DNA of 64,000 nucleotides from Nitrospira sp. (lineage in GTDB: Bacteria > Nitrospirota > Nitrospiria > Nitrospirales > Nitrospiraceae), in the NCBI GenBank assembly GCA_030692565.1, contig JAUYAO010000058.1, positions 372,001 through 436,000 on the forward strand, written 5' to 3'. Under the pieces are notes generated by a model, which worked only from the letters and a program-made list of their open reading frames with translations, was not told the DNA's origin and did not search any database. Made by a program: the position numbers and the translations under genes. Each line of letters begins with the position of its first letter. Positions within the stretch are counted from its first letter, which is position 1. Shown here piece after piece: positions 40,061 through 49,911 of this stretch.

Positions 40061-40486
40061 ATGCAACGGTGGAAATGGGGACTCCTGGGTGCTCTTCTGT
40101 TGAGTAGCCTCGCTGTCACCAGCCAGGTGTGGTCATACCATTCCTACCTGCTGACCGTCCAGCAGCTGCAGGCGGGGTTGGCCAAAGCATCGACTCCCGA
40201 CAAGAAGGGATTTGTGTTGGTTGATGTCAGAAGTCCGGAAGAGCACCGGACCGGCATGATACCCGGTACGGACCTGAACATTGATTTCCGAGAGATGAAA
40301 ACCAGGCATCGTGAGCTCGGGGCTCAGTTAGACGAGCACATTGTCGTGTATTGCCAGTCGGGCCACCGCAGCAACATTGCCGCCGAGACGTTGGCCGACC
40401 TCGGCTACCGCCATGTCTACAATGTGTCGGGAAGCATGAATGCCTGGACGGAAGCGGGATTCCCCGTCGCGCGTCCGGGACGCTAG
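40061..40486 (+). CDS. Membrane-anchored or exported rhodanese-domain protein
   Basis: 141 residues with AGGAGG ahead. An N-terminal hydrophobic helix (WGLLGALLLSSLAVTSQVW) acts as a signal or anchor. The single rhodanese domain has the catalytic cysteine in HIVVYCQSGHRSNIAAE and the CH2A-like VLVDVRSPEEHRTGMIPG. It would transfer sulfane sulfur in the periplasm. The stop overlaps that of the convergent glycosidase-like gene. Confidence 0.92.
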   Translation: MQRWKWGLLGALLLSSLAVTSQVWSYHSYLLTVQQLQAGLAKASTPDKKGFVLVDVRSPEEHRTGMIPGTDLNIDFREMKTRHRELGAQLDEHIVVYCQSGHRSNIAAETLADLGYRHVYNVSGSMNAWTEAGFPVARPGR

Positions 40487-41382
40487 GGTTGCGGTGAGGG
40501 TTTGACGGGGCCTGTGCTGCTCTCGCGAAGACTGAGGCCGATGATCGCCGGCAGCGGAATATGTGCGGTTGACCGGCCGGTGAACAAGTCCTTCCAAGTG
40601 GCCCTGGCGTCTGAGGGTTCCCGGTCTTTCCAGAGGGACTCTGAGACGACGAGATCAGACGAAGATCCCCCGTCCATGGCCATGGCGAGTGTGATTGATG
40701 GGAATGTATCCCGCAGGCATTGGCCGAGCCCATGTAAGGTGACCAGACCGAGACTTTTCAGAATGAGAATGTGGCCGTCTTTTTCTTCGGCCACCACGGT
40801 TTGGTACGCCCGCTTCCCGGTCTGCCGCACGCGTATGGTTCCCTTGCGATCAAGCAGCATCAGCGACTGGGCGGCTTCCAGATAGGCGGGCGTCTCTTCA
40901 TGAAAGACATCGTTGGCCAGATCCAGTACGCCTGCTTTGGGTGTTGAGAGCGGAGGTTGGGGTTCTGCGACGAACAGTCCTTGCCATATGCTGTGGCGTC
41001 GACTGCCAAGTGACTTCCCGCCTTTAAAGAGCAGGCCGAGGTACGCGAAGTTCTCTCTGAACAGCCCCGCGTTGAACACAATCTCATGACGGGTTCGTTT
41101 CTGCCATTCGTCAATACTAGGGGGATGCAGCAGACCTTCCTGAGCAAAGTGGTGTACTGAAAAGCGATGGAGGGCTGGATTGACCTTGATGACCAACAAT
41201 CGGTCCATGTCGGGACATCGCGCATCCGGTTGCCAGATCGAGGCGGTCAGGCCTGGGCGGAGGGGCTCCCATAGCGGTTCTTGCGCGAGCGCCGGTGTTG
41301 TTGACCAGAGCAGGAGTGAAATAAAGAACGTGCGTGGGATGCGGCAGGAACGGTGCGGGGTTTGCGTCGTCTGAAGGTCCAT
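40483..41382 (-). CDS. Exported phosphodiester glycosidase (NAGPA/DUF2233-like) protein
   Basis: About 299 residues from ATG 41382, with a signal peptide ending near PALA-Q. VFNAGLFRENFAYLGLLFKG and AMAMDGGSSSDLVV match the phosphodiester-alpha-GlcNAcase-type fold, including the M-D-G-G-S-S motif near the active site. Bacterial relatives cleave or modify envelope polysaccharides; the substrate is unknown. A longer frame with a start at 41409 is possible. Confidence 0.82.
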   Translation of the reverse strand: MDLQTTQTPHRSCRIPRTFFISLLLWSTTPALAQEPLWEPLRPGLTASIWQPDARCPDMDRLLVIKVNPALHRFSVHHFAQEGLLHPPSIDEWQKRTRHEIVFNAGLFRENFAYLGLLFKGGKSLGSRRHSIWQGLFVAEPQPPLSTPKAGVLDLANDVFHEETPAYLEAAQSLMLLDRKGTIRVRQTGKRAYQTVVAEEKDGHILILKSLGLVTLHGLGQCLRDTFPSITLAMAMDGGSSSDLVVSESLWKDREPSDARATWKDLFTGRSTAHIPLPAIIGLSLRESSTGPVKPSPQP

Positions 41383-41425
41383 GAGGCCTATCCATGGTAA
41401 CGCCGTCATGCGGCGACCTGCGCGA

Positions 41426-43042
41426 TTACGATGCGTGAGAGGTGGAGGCTTCCTTCCGCGGCGAACCGTTCTGTGGGAGTGGCGCCAGATCGAGGAGGTG
41501 GCGAATCCGTTGGCTCAAGGCTTCCGGCGTAAACGGCTTCTGGAGGTAGTCGCTCAGCTGATCAGTCGCACCGATGCCGACATCGTCGGCATACCCCGAG
41601 ATGAAGAGAATCCTGAGGTCGGGCTTGAGGATGCGCAGATGTTGTGCCAGTTCGGTCCCGTTCATGCCGGGCATGACCACATCGGTAAGCAGCAGCTGAT
41701 AATTGCCAATCTGCTGTGTGGCAACCAGGCAGGCTTCCAGTCCGTTCTTGGATTCCAATACGCGATAGCCGAGTTTCTTGAGCTCGTCCCGGACGAGGTC
41801 GCGCACGGAGGCATCGTCTTCTACGAGGAGGATGGTTTCACGCCCCCGATGTGATGAACGAGGAGTTTGGGCGGACGCGGTCGGATCGAGATTGGATCGG
41901 ACGCTGGGGAAATAGACGTCGAAGCGACTGCCTTGTCCAATCCGGCTGGTCACATCGAGGCCCCCTCCACTCTGGGTGACAATTCCAAACACGGTCGACA
42001 GACCCAGGCCGGTGCCTTTCCCTTCCTCTTTGGTGGTGAAAAACGGTTCGAAGATATGGGTGAGGGTATCGGGCGACATCCCGCTTCCGGTATCGGAGAC
42101 GCTGAGTTTGATGAATGTGCCGAGCGCGGGAAGCTGGGCATGATACATGGGTGTTCTGGTCAGCTCGACCTGTGCGGTCTCGATCCTCAGCTTGCCCCCT
42201 TTGGGCATCGCATCCCGCGCATTGACGACGAGGTTCATGAGGACTTGTTCAATCTGGGCGGGATCAGCGCTGATGCGGAGATCCTGAGGTGCCAGGGCGA
42301 GGGTGAGTTCCAGATCTTCGCCAATCAGCCGGCGCATCATGGTTTCAAAATTGGTGATCAGGGGATTCACGCTCAGCACTTTTGGGGTCGACGGTTGCTT
42401 ACGGCTGAAGGTGAGGAGCTGACGGATCAGCGTCGCGGCTCGATCGCCGGCCTTCTGCATTTCTTCGACTTTGGTTCGGAAGGGATGTTCCGTCTCCATC
42501 TCGTTGAGCAGGACCTGGGCATGGCCCATGATGACGGTGAGGAGATTGTTAAAATCGTGGGCGAGCCCTCCGGCCAGGCGGCCGACGGCTTCCATCTTCT
42601 GGGCTTGCCGTAGCTGTTTTTCGCTTTGTCGCAGGGCTTCTTCCACGCGGGCGCGCTCCTGCCGTTCCTGCAGTTCCCTGATGGCGCGTTGGAGTGACGG
42701 CACAAGCCGTCCGAGGCGCTGTTTCAAAATATAATCGGTGGCGCCGCGATGCATGGCGTCGATGGCCAATTCCTCGCCGAGGGTTCCGGAGACGAAGATG
42801 AAGGGGATGTCGGGCCTGAGTTGTTGCGCGAGCGAGAGGGCGGTGATCCCATCGAATCCTGGAAGAGAATAATCCGCGAGGATCAGGTCGATCTTCCCTG
42901 CTTTCAAGGCGTCGACAAAGGTGTCTCGCCGGTCGACCCGGCTGGTCTCACAGGGAATACCCCCCTCGTTGAGGGTCGCCAGGATCAATTCGGCGTCGAC
43001 GGTGTTGTCCTCCAGCTGGAGGAGTCTTAGCGGGGTCGTCAC
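41426..43042 (-). CDS. Hybrid histidine kinase (receiver - HisKA - ATPase - receiver)
   Basis: 538 residues, soluble, GTG start. An N-terminal receiver (1-125) has D in [11 protein letters not shown] coiled coil and HisKA domain follow with phospho-acceptor His in [15 protein letters not shown]. The ATPase region has [13 protein letters not shown] and SDTGSGM. A second receiver sits at the C-terminus, with acidic pair in [11 protein letters not shown] and acceptor D in [12 protein letters not shown]. No sensory domain is present, so it probably receives phosphate or signal from the two neighbours upstream. Likely a phosphorelay. Confidence 0.95.
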   Translation of the reverse strand: MTTPLRLLQLEDNTVDAELILATLNEGGIPCETSRVDRRDTFVDALKAGKIDLILADYSLPGFDGITALSLAQQLRPDIPFIFVSGTLGEELAIDAMHRGATDYILKQRLGRLVPSLQRAIRELQERQERARVEEALRQSEKQLRQAQKMEAVGRLAGGLAHDFNNLLTVIMGHAQVLLNEMETEHPFRTKVEEMQKAGDRAATLIRQLLTFSRKQPSTPKVLSVNPLITNFETMMRRLIGEDLELTLALAPQDLRISADPAQIEQVLMNLVVNARDAMPKGGKLRIETAQVELTRTPMYHAQLPALGTFIKLSVSDTGSGMSPDTLTHIFEPFFTTKEEGKGTGLGLSTVFGIVTQSGGGLDVTSRIGQGSRFDVYFPSVRSNLDPTASAQTPRSSHRGRETILLVEDDASVRDLVRDELKKLGYRVLESKNGLEACLVATQQIGNYQLLLTDVVMPGMNGTELAQHLRILKPDLRILFISGYADDVGIGATDQLSDYLQKPFTPEALSQRIRHLLDLAPLPQNGSPRKEASTSHAS

Positions 43043-43063
43043 AGAGCCTCGGGGTGGGTCATA

Positions 43064-43519
43064 TTAGTTAGTGGACGCCGATCCTTCTGGGGGTGGTTCA
43101 TTGATCACGCCCCAGAACGTGCCCAATTCTCTCACGGCCGTGAGAAACTGGTGAAATTCGACGGGCTTCACGACGTAGGCATTGGCACCCAGGGCATAGC
43201 TTTCTGCCAGGTCTTTTTCCTCCCGGGAAGAGGTCAGCATGACGACGGGAATCGGACGAAGGCTGATGTCGGACTTAATGGTGCGGAGCACTTCAAGACC
43301 ATTGACCTTGGGCATCTTGAGGTCCAGAAAGACAACCGCGGGATTGCCCTTGAGGCGAGACTTGAATTGCCCTCTGCAATAGAGATAGTCTAAGACTTCG
43401 GCGCCGTCGTGACACAGGACAACCTTGTCAGAGATATGCTCCTCTTCCATGGCTGCGAGCGCGAGTTCCGCATCCCGGGGGTTGTCTTCGGCCAGTACGA
43501 TGGGTTTTGCAACCGTCAT
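43064..43519 (-). CDS. Single-domain response regulator (Rcp1/CheY-like)
   Basis: 151 residues, only a receiver domain. The acidic triad comes from LAEDNPRD and VVFLDLKMPKVNG, with T/S in VVMLTSSREE and K in YVVKPVEF. There is no output domain. Such proteins relay phosphate between kinases. Its ATG overlaps the stop of the CHASE3-type kinase by four bases, and the hybrid kinase follows 21 bases downstream. Confidence 0.95.
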   Translation of the reverse strand: MTVAKPIVLAEDNPRDAELALAAMEEEHISDKVVLCHDGAEVLDYLYCRGQFKSRLKGNPAVVFLDLKMPKVNGLEVLRTIKSDISLRPIPVVMLTSSREEKDLAESYALGANAYVVKPVEFHQFLTAVRELGTFWGVINEPPPEGSASTN

Positions 43520-45012
43520 GTTCGAGGTCTCCTGGTTGGGAGTGTGACAAAGAACGTCGCGCCTTGATCGGGGATGCCTTCAGCCCACACCCGCCCTCCG
43601 TGGCGATGGACGATGCGACGCACATTGGCGAGGCCAATACCGGTCCCTTCAAATTCATCTGCTCGGTGAAGCCGCTGGAAGACGCCGAACAGCTTGTCGA
43701 GATATTGCATATCGAATCCCACGCCGTTATCGCGGACAAACACGGTGATCTCCCCTGCGCTCTTCCGTTCAAGCCCGATGGCGATCTTCGCGATGGGCCG
43801 GGTTCCGGTAAACTTGATCGCGTTCGAAATCAGATTCACAAACACCTGTCGAAGCATGGCGGGGTCGCCCGGTACTTCCGGCAGTGTGTCGATTGTCCAG
43901 GATATTTCCCGTCCTTGCAAGTCAAGACGTAAATCGTAAAGGATGGTCTTAATGAGCTGGTCGAGATTGACCGTGGTATGGAGCATTTCCTGGCGTCCCA
44001 TGCGGGAAAACACGAGCAGGTCGTCAATCAATTGGCCCATCTGTTTGGCCGAGTCGGAAATCGTTTGGAGGTAGCGCTTGGCTTTCTCATTCAAGGTGTC
44101 GCCGACTGATTTGCTGAGGAGCGAGGCATAGCCATCAATGTGGCGGAGCGGTGCTCGGAGGTCGTGCGAGACCGAATAGCTGAATGCCTCAAGCTCTTTG
44201 TTGGCCGCTTCGAGGAGTTCCCCGCGAAGCTGGAGTTCCGCTGCGACCTTTCGACGAGCGGTAATATCGTGCCGGATGAGGTAATAGACCGAGGCGAGGA
44301 GCACCAGTTGAAGGAGGGCTCCTAAGGCGAGAAGCACAATGGTATTGGTTGTGCTGAGGGTCGATTCGCTGAGGCGCCGGCGTAAACTCTGACGTTCCTC
44401 AACTTCCATTTCCCCGATGATGCGGTGAATAGCCGTGAGCTCGCGTTTCGCGGCGCCTTCAAGCGCGATGCGACGGACGGCTTCGAATCCCCCTCCATCC
44501 CGTTTGGCGATCGCCCCCGTTTCCGCACTGATTTGCTGCTCGATCAGTTTCTGGAGTGTGTCGACTCGACCCTCTTGCAGCGGGAGCCCTGCGGTGAGGT
44601 CTTTCAGATACTTCAGATAGGTTGGTTTCTGTTCCGTGAGTGACCGGAAGCTCTTCAGGTAGACGACTTCTCCGGTGACGAGATAACGGCGATGGTTATT
44701 TTCCGCCTCATCCATCGCCACATCCACGTTAGTCAACAGCTGGAGGAGATCGTGGCTCCTTGTGTCCAGGCGGCTGTTCTCGATCAGAATGGTCGTATTG
44801 CGGTAGGACACGGCGCCGATAATGAGGATGCCGATAAAGACCAGACTAAACCCTGCCAGGATCCGGCGTTCAATGGTCAGTTCGCGGAATCGTATGACGA
44901 GGGTCCGCTTGGCCGGTTGTGGCGGATTGAGAGCCGGGGTGGCGCCTGTTTCCGGGGTGGGATCTCCGGCGATCGGAGGCAGCGGCGGTCGATCGCTCGT
45001 CACTGTGTCCAT
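43516..45012 (-). CDS. Membrane histidine kinase with CHASE3-type sensor
   Basis: 498 residues. A proline-rich cytoplasmic lead is followed by one membrane span near residue 50-72. A helical extracytoplasmic region of about 165 residues with the CHASE3 signature (MDEAENNHRRYLVTGEVVYL) and a second span at about 225-250 come next. The HisKA phospho-acceptor is in FSYSVSHDLRAPLRHIDGY. The ATPase has FVNLISNAIKFTG, RDNGVGFDMQY and GTGIGLANVRRIV. It is the first gene of a three-gene signalling operon. The signal is unknown. Confidence 0.95.
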   Translation of the reverse strand: MDTVTSDRPPLPPIAGDPTPETGATPALNPPQPAKRTLVIRFRELTIERRILAGFSLVFIGILIIGAVSYRNTTILIENSRLDTRSHDLLQLLTNVDVAMDEAENNHRRYLVTGEVVYLKSFRSLTEQKPTYLKYLKDLTAGLPLQEGRVDTLQKLIEQQISAETGAIAKRDGGGFEAVRRIALEGAAKRELTAIHRIIGEMEVEERQSLRRRLSESTLSTTNTIVLLALGALLQLVLLASVYYLIRHDITARRKVAAELQLRGELLEAANKELEAFSYSVSHDLRAPLRHIDGYASLLSKSVGDTLNEKAKRYLQTISDSAKQMGQLIDDLLVFSRMGRQEMLHTTVNLDQLIKTILYDLRLDLQGREISWTIDTLPEVPGDPAMLRQVFVNLISNAIKFTGTRPIAKIAIGLERKSAGEITVFVRDNGVGFDMQYLDKLFGVFQRLHRADEFEGTGIGLANVRRIVHRHGGRVWAEGIPDQGATFFVTLPTRRPRT

Positions 45013-45120
45013 GGAAAGAAACCGCGTTGAAAGGTGTAGGGAAAACTTTGGGCACTCTACTCTCGGCCGTTCACAGGCCGCAACATCTATTTTAGCAGAT
45101 CTGCGACGGATGCCAGATGG

Positions 45121-46617
45121 CTAGCCGCCGAGAGGGGGGACGGGGGGAAGACCGGTCGTGGCAGGTGCCGGGAGATGGGAGAACATCATCGTTGCCGAGA
45201 CCACCCAGTCGATGAAGGGTTGGGGATAGATACCGATCAACAGCGTTCCGGCAAGGCCGACATATACCACAGCCTTCATCGGACCGGAAATCCGAATGGG
45301 TGATGGGTCAATCGGTTCGGCAATGTACATCTTCTTGACGACGATCAGGTAGTAGTACATGGAAATCACGATGTTTACGAGCCCGACGGTAATAAGGGTA
45401 TACAGCCCTTCCTTAATGGCCGCCACAAAGATGTAGATCTTGCCGATAAACCCGGCTAAGGGCGGCACGCCGGCCAGCGAGAGGAGGAACAGCAGCATGG
45501 AAAAAGCCAGAAACGGCGATCGGCGATTGAGTCCGCTGTAATCGTTGATCTCTTCGCTGCCAATGGCCTGGCTCATCGCGATCACGACCGCGAAGGCGCC
45601 GATATTGGCGAACAGATAGGTGAGAAGATAAAACAGGATCGCATCATTCCCCATCTTCGTGCCCGCTGCCATCCCGATGAGGACGTTTCCGATTTGGGCA
45701 ATGCCGGAATAGGCGAGGAGGCGCTTAATATTCGTTTGGGCGATGGCCACGATGTTCGCGTAGGTCATCGATAAGACGGAGACCGCTGCCAGCAAGACCA
45801 CCCACATCGGTTTAAAGGTGAACAGGGCAACGAAGAACAACCGGAGCAGGATGGCGATGGCTGCGCCCTTCGGGGCAATGGAGAGAAAGGCTGTGACGGG
45901 GGTGGGCGCACCGTGATAGGTGTCCGGAATCCAGGAGTGGAACGGGACTGCGCCGATTTTGAAACCGAGCGCCGCGAAGATCAACAGGAAGCCGATGATC
46001 AAACCCGGCGTAGCCGGCGCAGAGGCCATGTCTGAAAAGACCAGCTTACCGGTTTCCCCGTAGACCAAGCTGATACCGTAGGCGAGGAGACCCGCGGCAA
46101 AGACCCCGAGGATAAAAAACTTGAGCCCCGCTTCGTTCGACGCGAGGTCTTCGCGCAGGTAGGCGACGAGCACATAGAATCCGAAGGTGGAAAATTCCAG
46201 CGTGACGAACAGGGACAGTAAATCGTTGGCCGAGGCCATAAACATCATGCCGAGCGCAGACATGACGATGAGGAAGTAATACTCCCCCCTGAAAAAGGCA
46301 AAGCGGTTGACATATTCGATGGAGGCGAGGATCACGAGAATGCTTGCGCCGACGATGAACATCTTAAAGAAAATGGACATGCGATCGAGCACAAACATGT
46401 TTCCGAATAGGGCTCCGGAAATATGCGTCAAGTCGAACCAGGCGAGGCAGCCCAGGGTGACGACGAGACCCACGACGCTCAAGTAGGCCAGCTGTTCCTT
46501 AGGCAGTCGGGGAAAGGCAAAGTCGACTATCAAGACCAGGCAGAGCCACAGCGTCAGAAAGATCTCCGGCAGGAGAAACAGGAGATCGGCAATCGTCATA
46601 TTGAGTTCAAAGTTCAT
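45121..46617 (-). CDS. nuoN: NADH-quinone oxidoreductase subunit N
   Basis: About 498 residues, 14 membrane spans, one of the antiporter-like proton channels of complex I. The ATG at 46617 is chosen because the longer frame would overlap nuoM. GAVPFHSWIPDTYHGAPTPV (with the conserved Lys/His region nearby) and LAYSGIAQIGNVLIG are typical. It is the last gene of the nuo operon. A 108-base gap separates it from the sensor-kinase operon on the same strand. Confidence 0.97.
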   Translation of the reverse strand: MNFELNMTIADLLFLLPEIFLTLWLCLVLIVDFAFPRLPKEQLAYLSVVGLVVTLGCLAWFDLTHISGALFGNMFVLDRMSIFFKMFIVGASILVILASIEYVNRFAFFRGEYYFLIVMSALGMMFMASANDLLSLFVTLEFSTFGFYVLVAYLREDLASNEAGLKFFILGVFAAGLLAYGISLVYGETGKLVFSDMASAPATPGLIIGFLLIFAALGFKIGAVPFHSWIPDTYHGAPTPVTAFLSIAPKGAAIAILLRLFFVALFTFKPMWVVLLAAVSVLSMTYANIVAIAQTNIKRLLAYSGIAQIGNVLIGMAAGTKMGNDAILFYLLTYLFANIGAFAVVIAMSQAIGSEEINDYSGLNRRSPFLAFSMLLFLLSLAGVPPLAGFIGKIYIFVAAIKEGLYTLITVGLVNIVISMYYYLIVVKKMYIAEPIDPSPIRISGPMKAVVYVGLAGTLLIGIYPQPFIDWVVSATMMFSHLPAPATTGLPPVPPLGG

Positions 46618-46633
46618 AGTGTCGACTGGTACC

Positions 46634-48310
46634 CTATTGAGCCACGGGCGAATCAGGGAGCTGGGCGCCACGGGCCGCTAACTGTTCGTGCAGCGATGTT
46701 GCCGGTCCCTCCGGAGCCTGAAGCTCGACGACGGGCACGACGTGCGTAATCTTCGCGATGAGCGGATCGACTCCCGAGCGAACCACGTTATACAGGTGCA
46801 TGGGGAAGAGTCCAAATCCCACGCTGACGGAAATCATGATTAAGAGCGGGAGACGGTCGACGAACGCCACCGCATCGTGCGAGTGACTGTACTTCTGGTC
46901 CATCGGGCCGTAGAACAGGCTCCGCATCATCTTAAACAGGTAGGCCATCGTCAGCACGATCCCGAGCACGGCCACAATCACTTGGAGTGGATATTTGTTC
47001 CAGCTGCCCACGATGATCATAACTTCAGCGATGAAATTGATCGTCCCCGGCATGCCGATGGAGGCCATGCATCCCACCACGAAGCAGGCGGAGATAAAGG
47101 GCATTTTGTTCGACAGTCCCCCGAGTGACGGAATATCGCGGGTGTGGGTTTGATCGTAGACCCACCCGGCCATCGAGAAGAGCATGCCCGTGGCCATCGC
47201 GTGGGCGAACATGTAAATCACCGCGCCGCTGAGACTGATGTAATCCAGTGCCGCCATGCCGAGAAACACATAGCCCATGTGACTTGAACTGGAATACCCG
47301 ATGACGTACTTCGTGTCTTTCGCGTAGTACGCGACGAACCCGCCATAGACGATACTGAACATGCAGAGCACGGCCGCCATCGGCATCAATTCGCGCGTGG
47401 TCTCAGGGAGAATCTCATAGGCGACTCTGATAATTGAGAAATGCCCGAGCTTCATGAGGACGCCGGCGTGCAACATGCTGGTGGCAGCCGGAGCGGCCGC
47501 GTGTCCTACAGGCGACCAGGAATGCAATGGCCACAGAGGAGCAATGGAGGCGAATCCGAAGAAAATCAGCACCCAGATGATCTTATCCAGCGTCGTGCCC
47601 AGCACGGGAATGTTCATGAGATTGGCATGTTCCCGGAGGACCAGAATATCAAACGTGTTCAAGCCTGAAGATTTGTAGATCAGGAGAATACCCATAAAGG
47701 CCGCGACGGCAAAGGCGGAGAGAAACAGCACCAGCTTCATGGCGGCGTATTCTTTGCTGTTCGATCCGAAATTGAAGATGAAGCCGACTGAATCGCGTTG
47801 TTTGACGCCTTCCGGATCGGTCATTTCCAGATACTTCTTGGTATGGCTGCCCCACATACCCAGCAGGAGGTACATCGGAATGACCGACATTTCGTAGAAG
47901 AAGTAGAGGAAGAAGAGGTCCAGCGACATGAAGACGCCGATGGTCGCGGCCGCGAGAATCAGAATCCAGATGTAAAACTCTTTTGCACGATCTTTGATGT
48001 GCCAGGAGACAAAAATGCCCGCGAATAACAAGATCGACGAGGCCAGGACCAGAGGCGTGCCGATGCCGTCGACGCCAAGGTAGAGCGAGATGCCGAGCTG
48101 TCGCGACCATTCAAACCGTTGGATGAACTGGAATCCGCCTCTGACAGGGTCGTACGAATAGAACAAATAGAGGGACGCCATGAGCGAAATAAACGCTGAT
48201 CCGGCGGCAATCCCGCGCACGAGGAGCGCCTGGCGGTTGGAGACGAAGATCAATGCGAGCGCGCCGAAGAACGGAGCGAAGAGAATGTAGAGTAATGCGT
48301 ATTCACCCAT
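46634..48310 (-). CDS. nuoM: NADH-quinone oxidoreductase subunit M (second copy)
   Basis: 558 residues, 14 membrane spans. PLWPLHSWSPVGHAAAPAATSMLHAGVLMKLG, cited by its core HSWSPVGHAAAP, and the helix-5 Glu in FFLYFFYEMSVIPMYLLLG identify NuoM. It is longer than the first copy and differs in the HSW loop (SPVGHAAAPA in place of LPDALLEGPI). The two copies are thus old paralogs, not a recent duplication. It would add a proton-pumping channel to the membrane arm. Confidence 0.95.
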   Translation of the reverse strand: MGEYALLYILFAPFFGALALIFVSNRQALLVRGIAAGSAFISLMASLYLFYSYDPVRGGFQFIQRFEWSRQLGISLYLGVDGIGTPLVLASSILLFAGIFVSWHIKDRAKEFYIWILILAAATIGVFMSLDLFFLYFFYEMSVIPMYLLLGMWGSHTKKYLEMTDPEGVKQRDSVGFIFNFGSNSKEYAAMKLVLFLSAFAVAAFMGILLIYKSSGLNTFDILVLREHANLMNIPVLGTTLDKIIWVLIFFGFASIAPLWPLHSWSPVGHAAAPAATSMLHAGVLMKLGHFSIIRVAYEILPETTRELMPMAAVLCMFSIVYGGFVAYYAKDTKYVIGYSSSSHMGYVFLGMAALDYISLSGAVIYMFAHAMATGMLFSMAGWVYDQTHTRDIPSLGGLSNKMPFISACFVVGCMASIGMPGTINFIAEVMIIVGSWNKYPLQVIVAVLGIVLTMAYLFKMMRSLFYGPMDQKYSHSHDAVAFVDRLPLLIMISVSVGFGLFPMHLYNVVRSGVDPLIAKITHVVPVVELQAPEGPATSLHEQLAARGAQLPDSPVAQ

Positions 48311-48315
48311 GGGTC

Positions 48316-49875
48316 TTAGTGATCCAATCGTTGAACTGGTTCAGTCAGCACGGCGACGGTTCCATGATCGAGACGGTCTACCAGCGCCTGGATCGAGCCG
48401 TTCATGATGTGGAGGAAGGGGGACGGATAGAGCCCGATCCAGAGAATCATGACGGAGAGCGATACGGCAATAACCATTTCTCGCAACTGCAAATCAGCCA
48501 TCGTACTCTTCACGGCTTTCCCGAGAGGGCCCAGGATCGCCCGTTCGTAGTACCACAGAAAATAGGCCGCGCCGAAGACGACTCCGGTGACGGCGAAGGC
48601 GCCGAACACCCAATTGGCTTTAAACGTGCCGAGGAGAATCAGAAATTCTCCGACAAAACCGTTGGTGCCGGGCAAGCCGATTGATGCCAGTCCGATCAGT
48701 AAAAAGAATGACGCGAGGAGCGGTACCTGTTGGGCCATCCCGCCGAATGCCGACAGGTGAGTGGTTTGCTGTCGCGAGTAGAGGAACCCGGCGATAAAGA
48801 AGAGTCCCGCCGTGCTGAATCCGAGATTAATCATCGTCAGGAGGCTGCCCTGGAGACCCTGATAGTTGAGCGCAAAGAGCCCCATCATCACAAAGCCCAA
48901 ATGGCTGATGCTGCTGAACGCCAGAAGTCTGCGGAAATCCGGCTGGATCAGGGCCATGATGGCGCCATACGTAATCGCGGCAATTCCCAGGCACATGATA
49001 ACCGTCACGACGGTGTGACTCTTTGAGGCCTCCGGGAGTAACGGGATGCTGAAGCGGATAAAGCCGAATGTCCCGAGCTTGAGCCCAGCGAGAACCACGG
49101 CCATGCCGATCGGCCCTTCAAGCAGGGCGTCAGGCAGCCAGGTGTGGAATGGAAACACCGGGGCTTTGAAAGCAAACCCCATGAACATCAGCCAGAAAAT
49201 GAGGATTTGCTGATCGACCGGAATGGGGACAGCCAACAGATCGAGGAGGTCAAATGAGTAGAGCTGATCGGTATGCCGGAGGACCGCCCAATGATGAAAG
49301 TTCAGATCCAGAAGCGCAATGCCTACGAGCATGAAGACGCTGCCCAAGAGGGTGTAGAGCACATACTTCAAGGCAGCATGATGACGTTCGGCCCCGCCAC
49401 CCCAGAGTTTGATCAGGAAGTAGCTCGGAATCAGCATCAATTCCCAAAAGACGAAGAAGAGAATGAGGTCCAGCGAGACGAAGACGCCCATGGTCGTCGT
49501 TTCGAGGGCCAGGAGACACATCATGTAGAGTTTCACCTGGTGGCGAATGGTGTCCCAGGAATACACAATCACGAGGACCGTCAGGAATGCGGTCAACCCG
49601 ACAAAGAGCACGCTGATGCCGTCGACTGCCAGGTGATAGCTGATCCCCAAGGCGGGAATCCATCGAACATGTTCGGCAAATTGCATGGCAGCGGAATCGG
49701 GAACAAAGCGAAGCAAGACGAAGACGGCCAGCGCCAGTTCGACCAGGCTGATCGTCAGGGCGGAAGTCCGAACCATATCCTCATCATCCACGAGCCAGAG
49801 CACGGCGGCTCCGACAAACGGGAGAAAGAGGAGGCAGGACAAGATGGGAAAACCAGCTGCGAGTTCTTCTAACAT
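48316..49875 (-). CDS. nuoM: NADH-quinone oxidoreductase subunit M (first copy)
   Basis: 519 residues, 14 membrane spans. PVFPFHTWLPDALLEGPIGMAVVLAGL, core FHTWLPDA, and VSLDLILFFVFWELMLIPSYFLIKLWG with the conserved Glu are standard NuoM features. FSSISHLGFVMMGLFA matches the helix-8 lysine-region signature. It lies between nuoL and the second nuoM, with 5 bases to the latter. Confidence 0.97.
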   Translation of the reverse strand: MLEELAAGFPILSCLLFLPFVGAAVLWLVDDEDMVRTSALTISLVELALAVFVLLRFVPDSAAMQFAEHVRWIPALGISYHLAVDGISVLFVGLTAFLTVLVIVYSWDTIRHQVKLYMMCLLALETTTMGVFVSLDLILFFVFWELMLIPSYFLIKLWGGGAERHHAALKYVLYTLLGSVFMLVGIALLDLNFHHWAVLRHTDQLYSFDLLDLLAVPIPVDQQILIFWLMFMGFAFKAPVFPFHTWLPDALLEGPIGMAVVLAGLKLGTFGFIRFSIPLLPEASKSHTVVTVIMCLGIAAITYGAIMALIQPDFRRLLAFSSISHLGFVMMGLFALNYQGLQGSLLTMINLGFSTAGLFFIAGFLYSRQQTTHLSAFGGMAQQVPLLASFFLLIGLASIGLPGTNGFVGEFLILLGTFKANWVFGAFAVTGVVFGAAYFLWYYERAILGPLGKAVKSTMADLQLREMVIAVSLSVMILWIGLYPSPFLHIMNGSIQALVDRLDHGTVAVLTEPVQRLDH

Positions 49876-49911
49876 AATCGTTGCACGACTCCGACGATCC
49901 CTCGACGTGAC

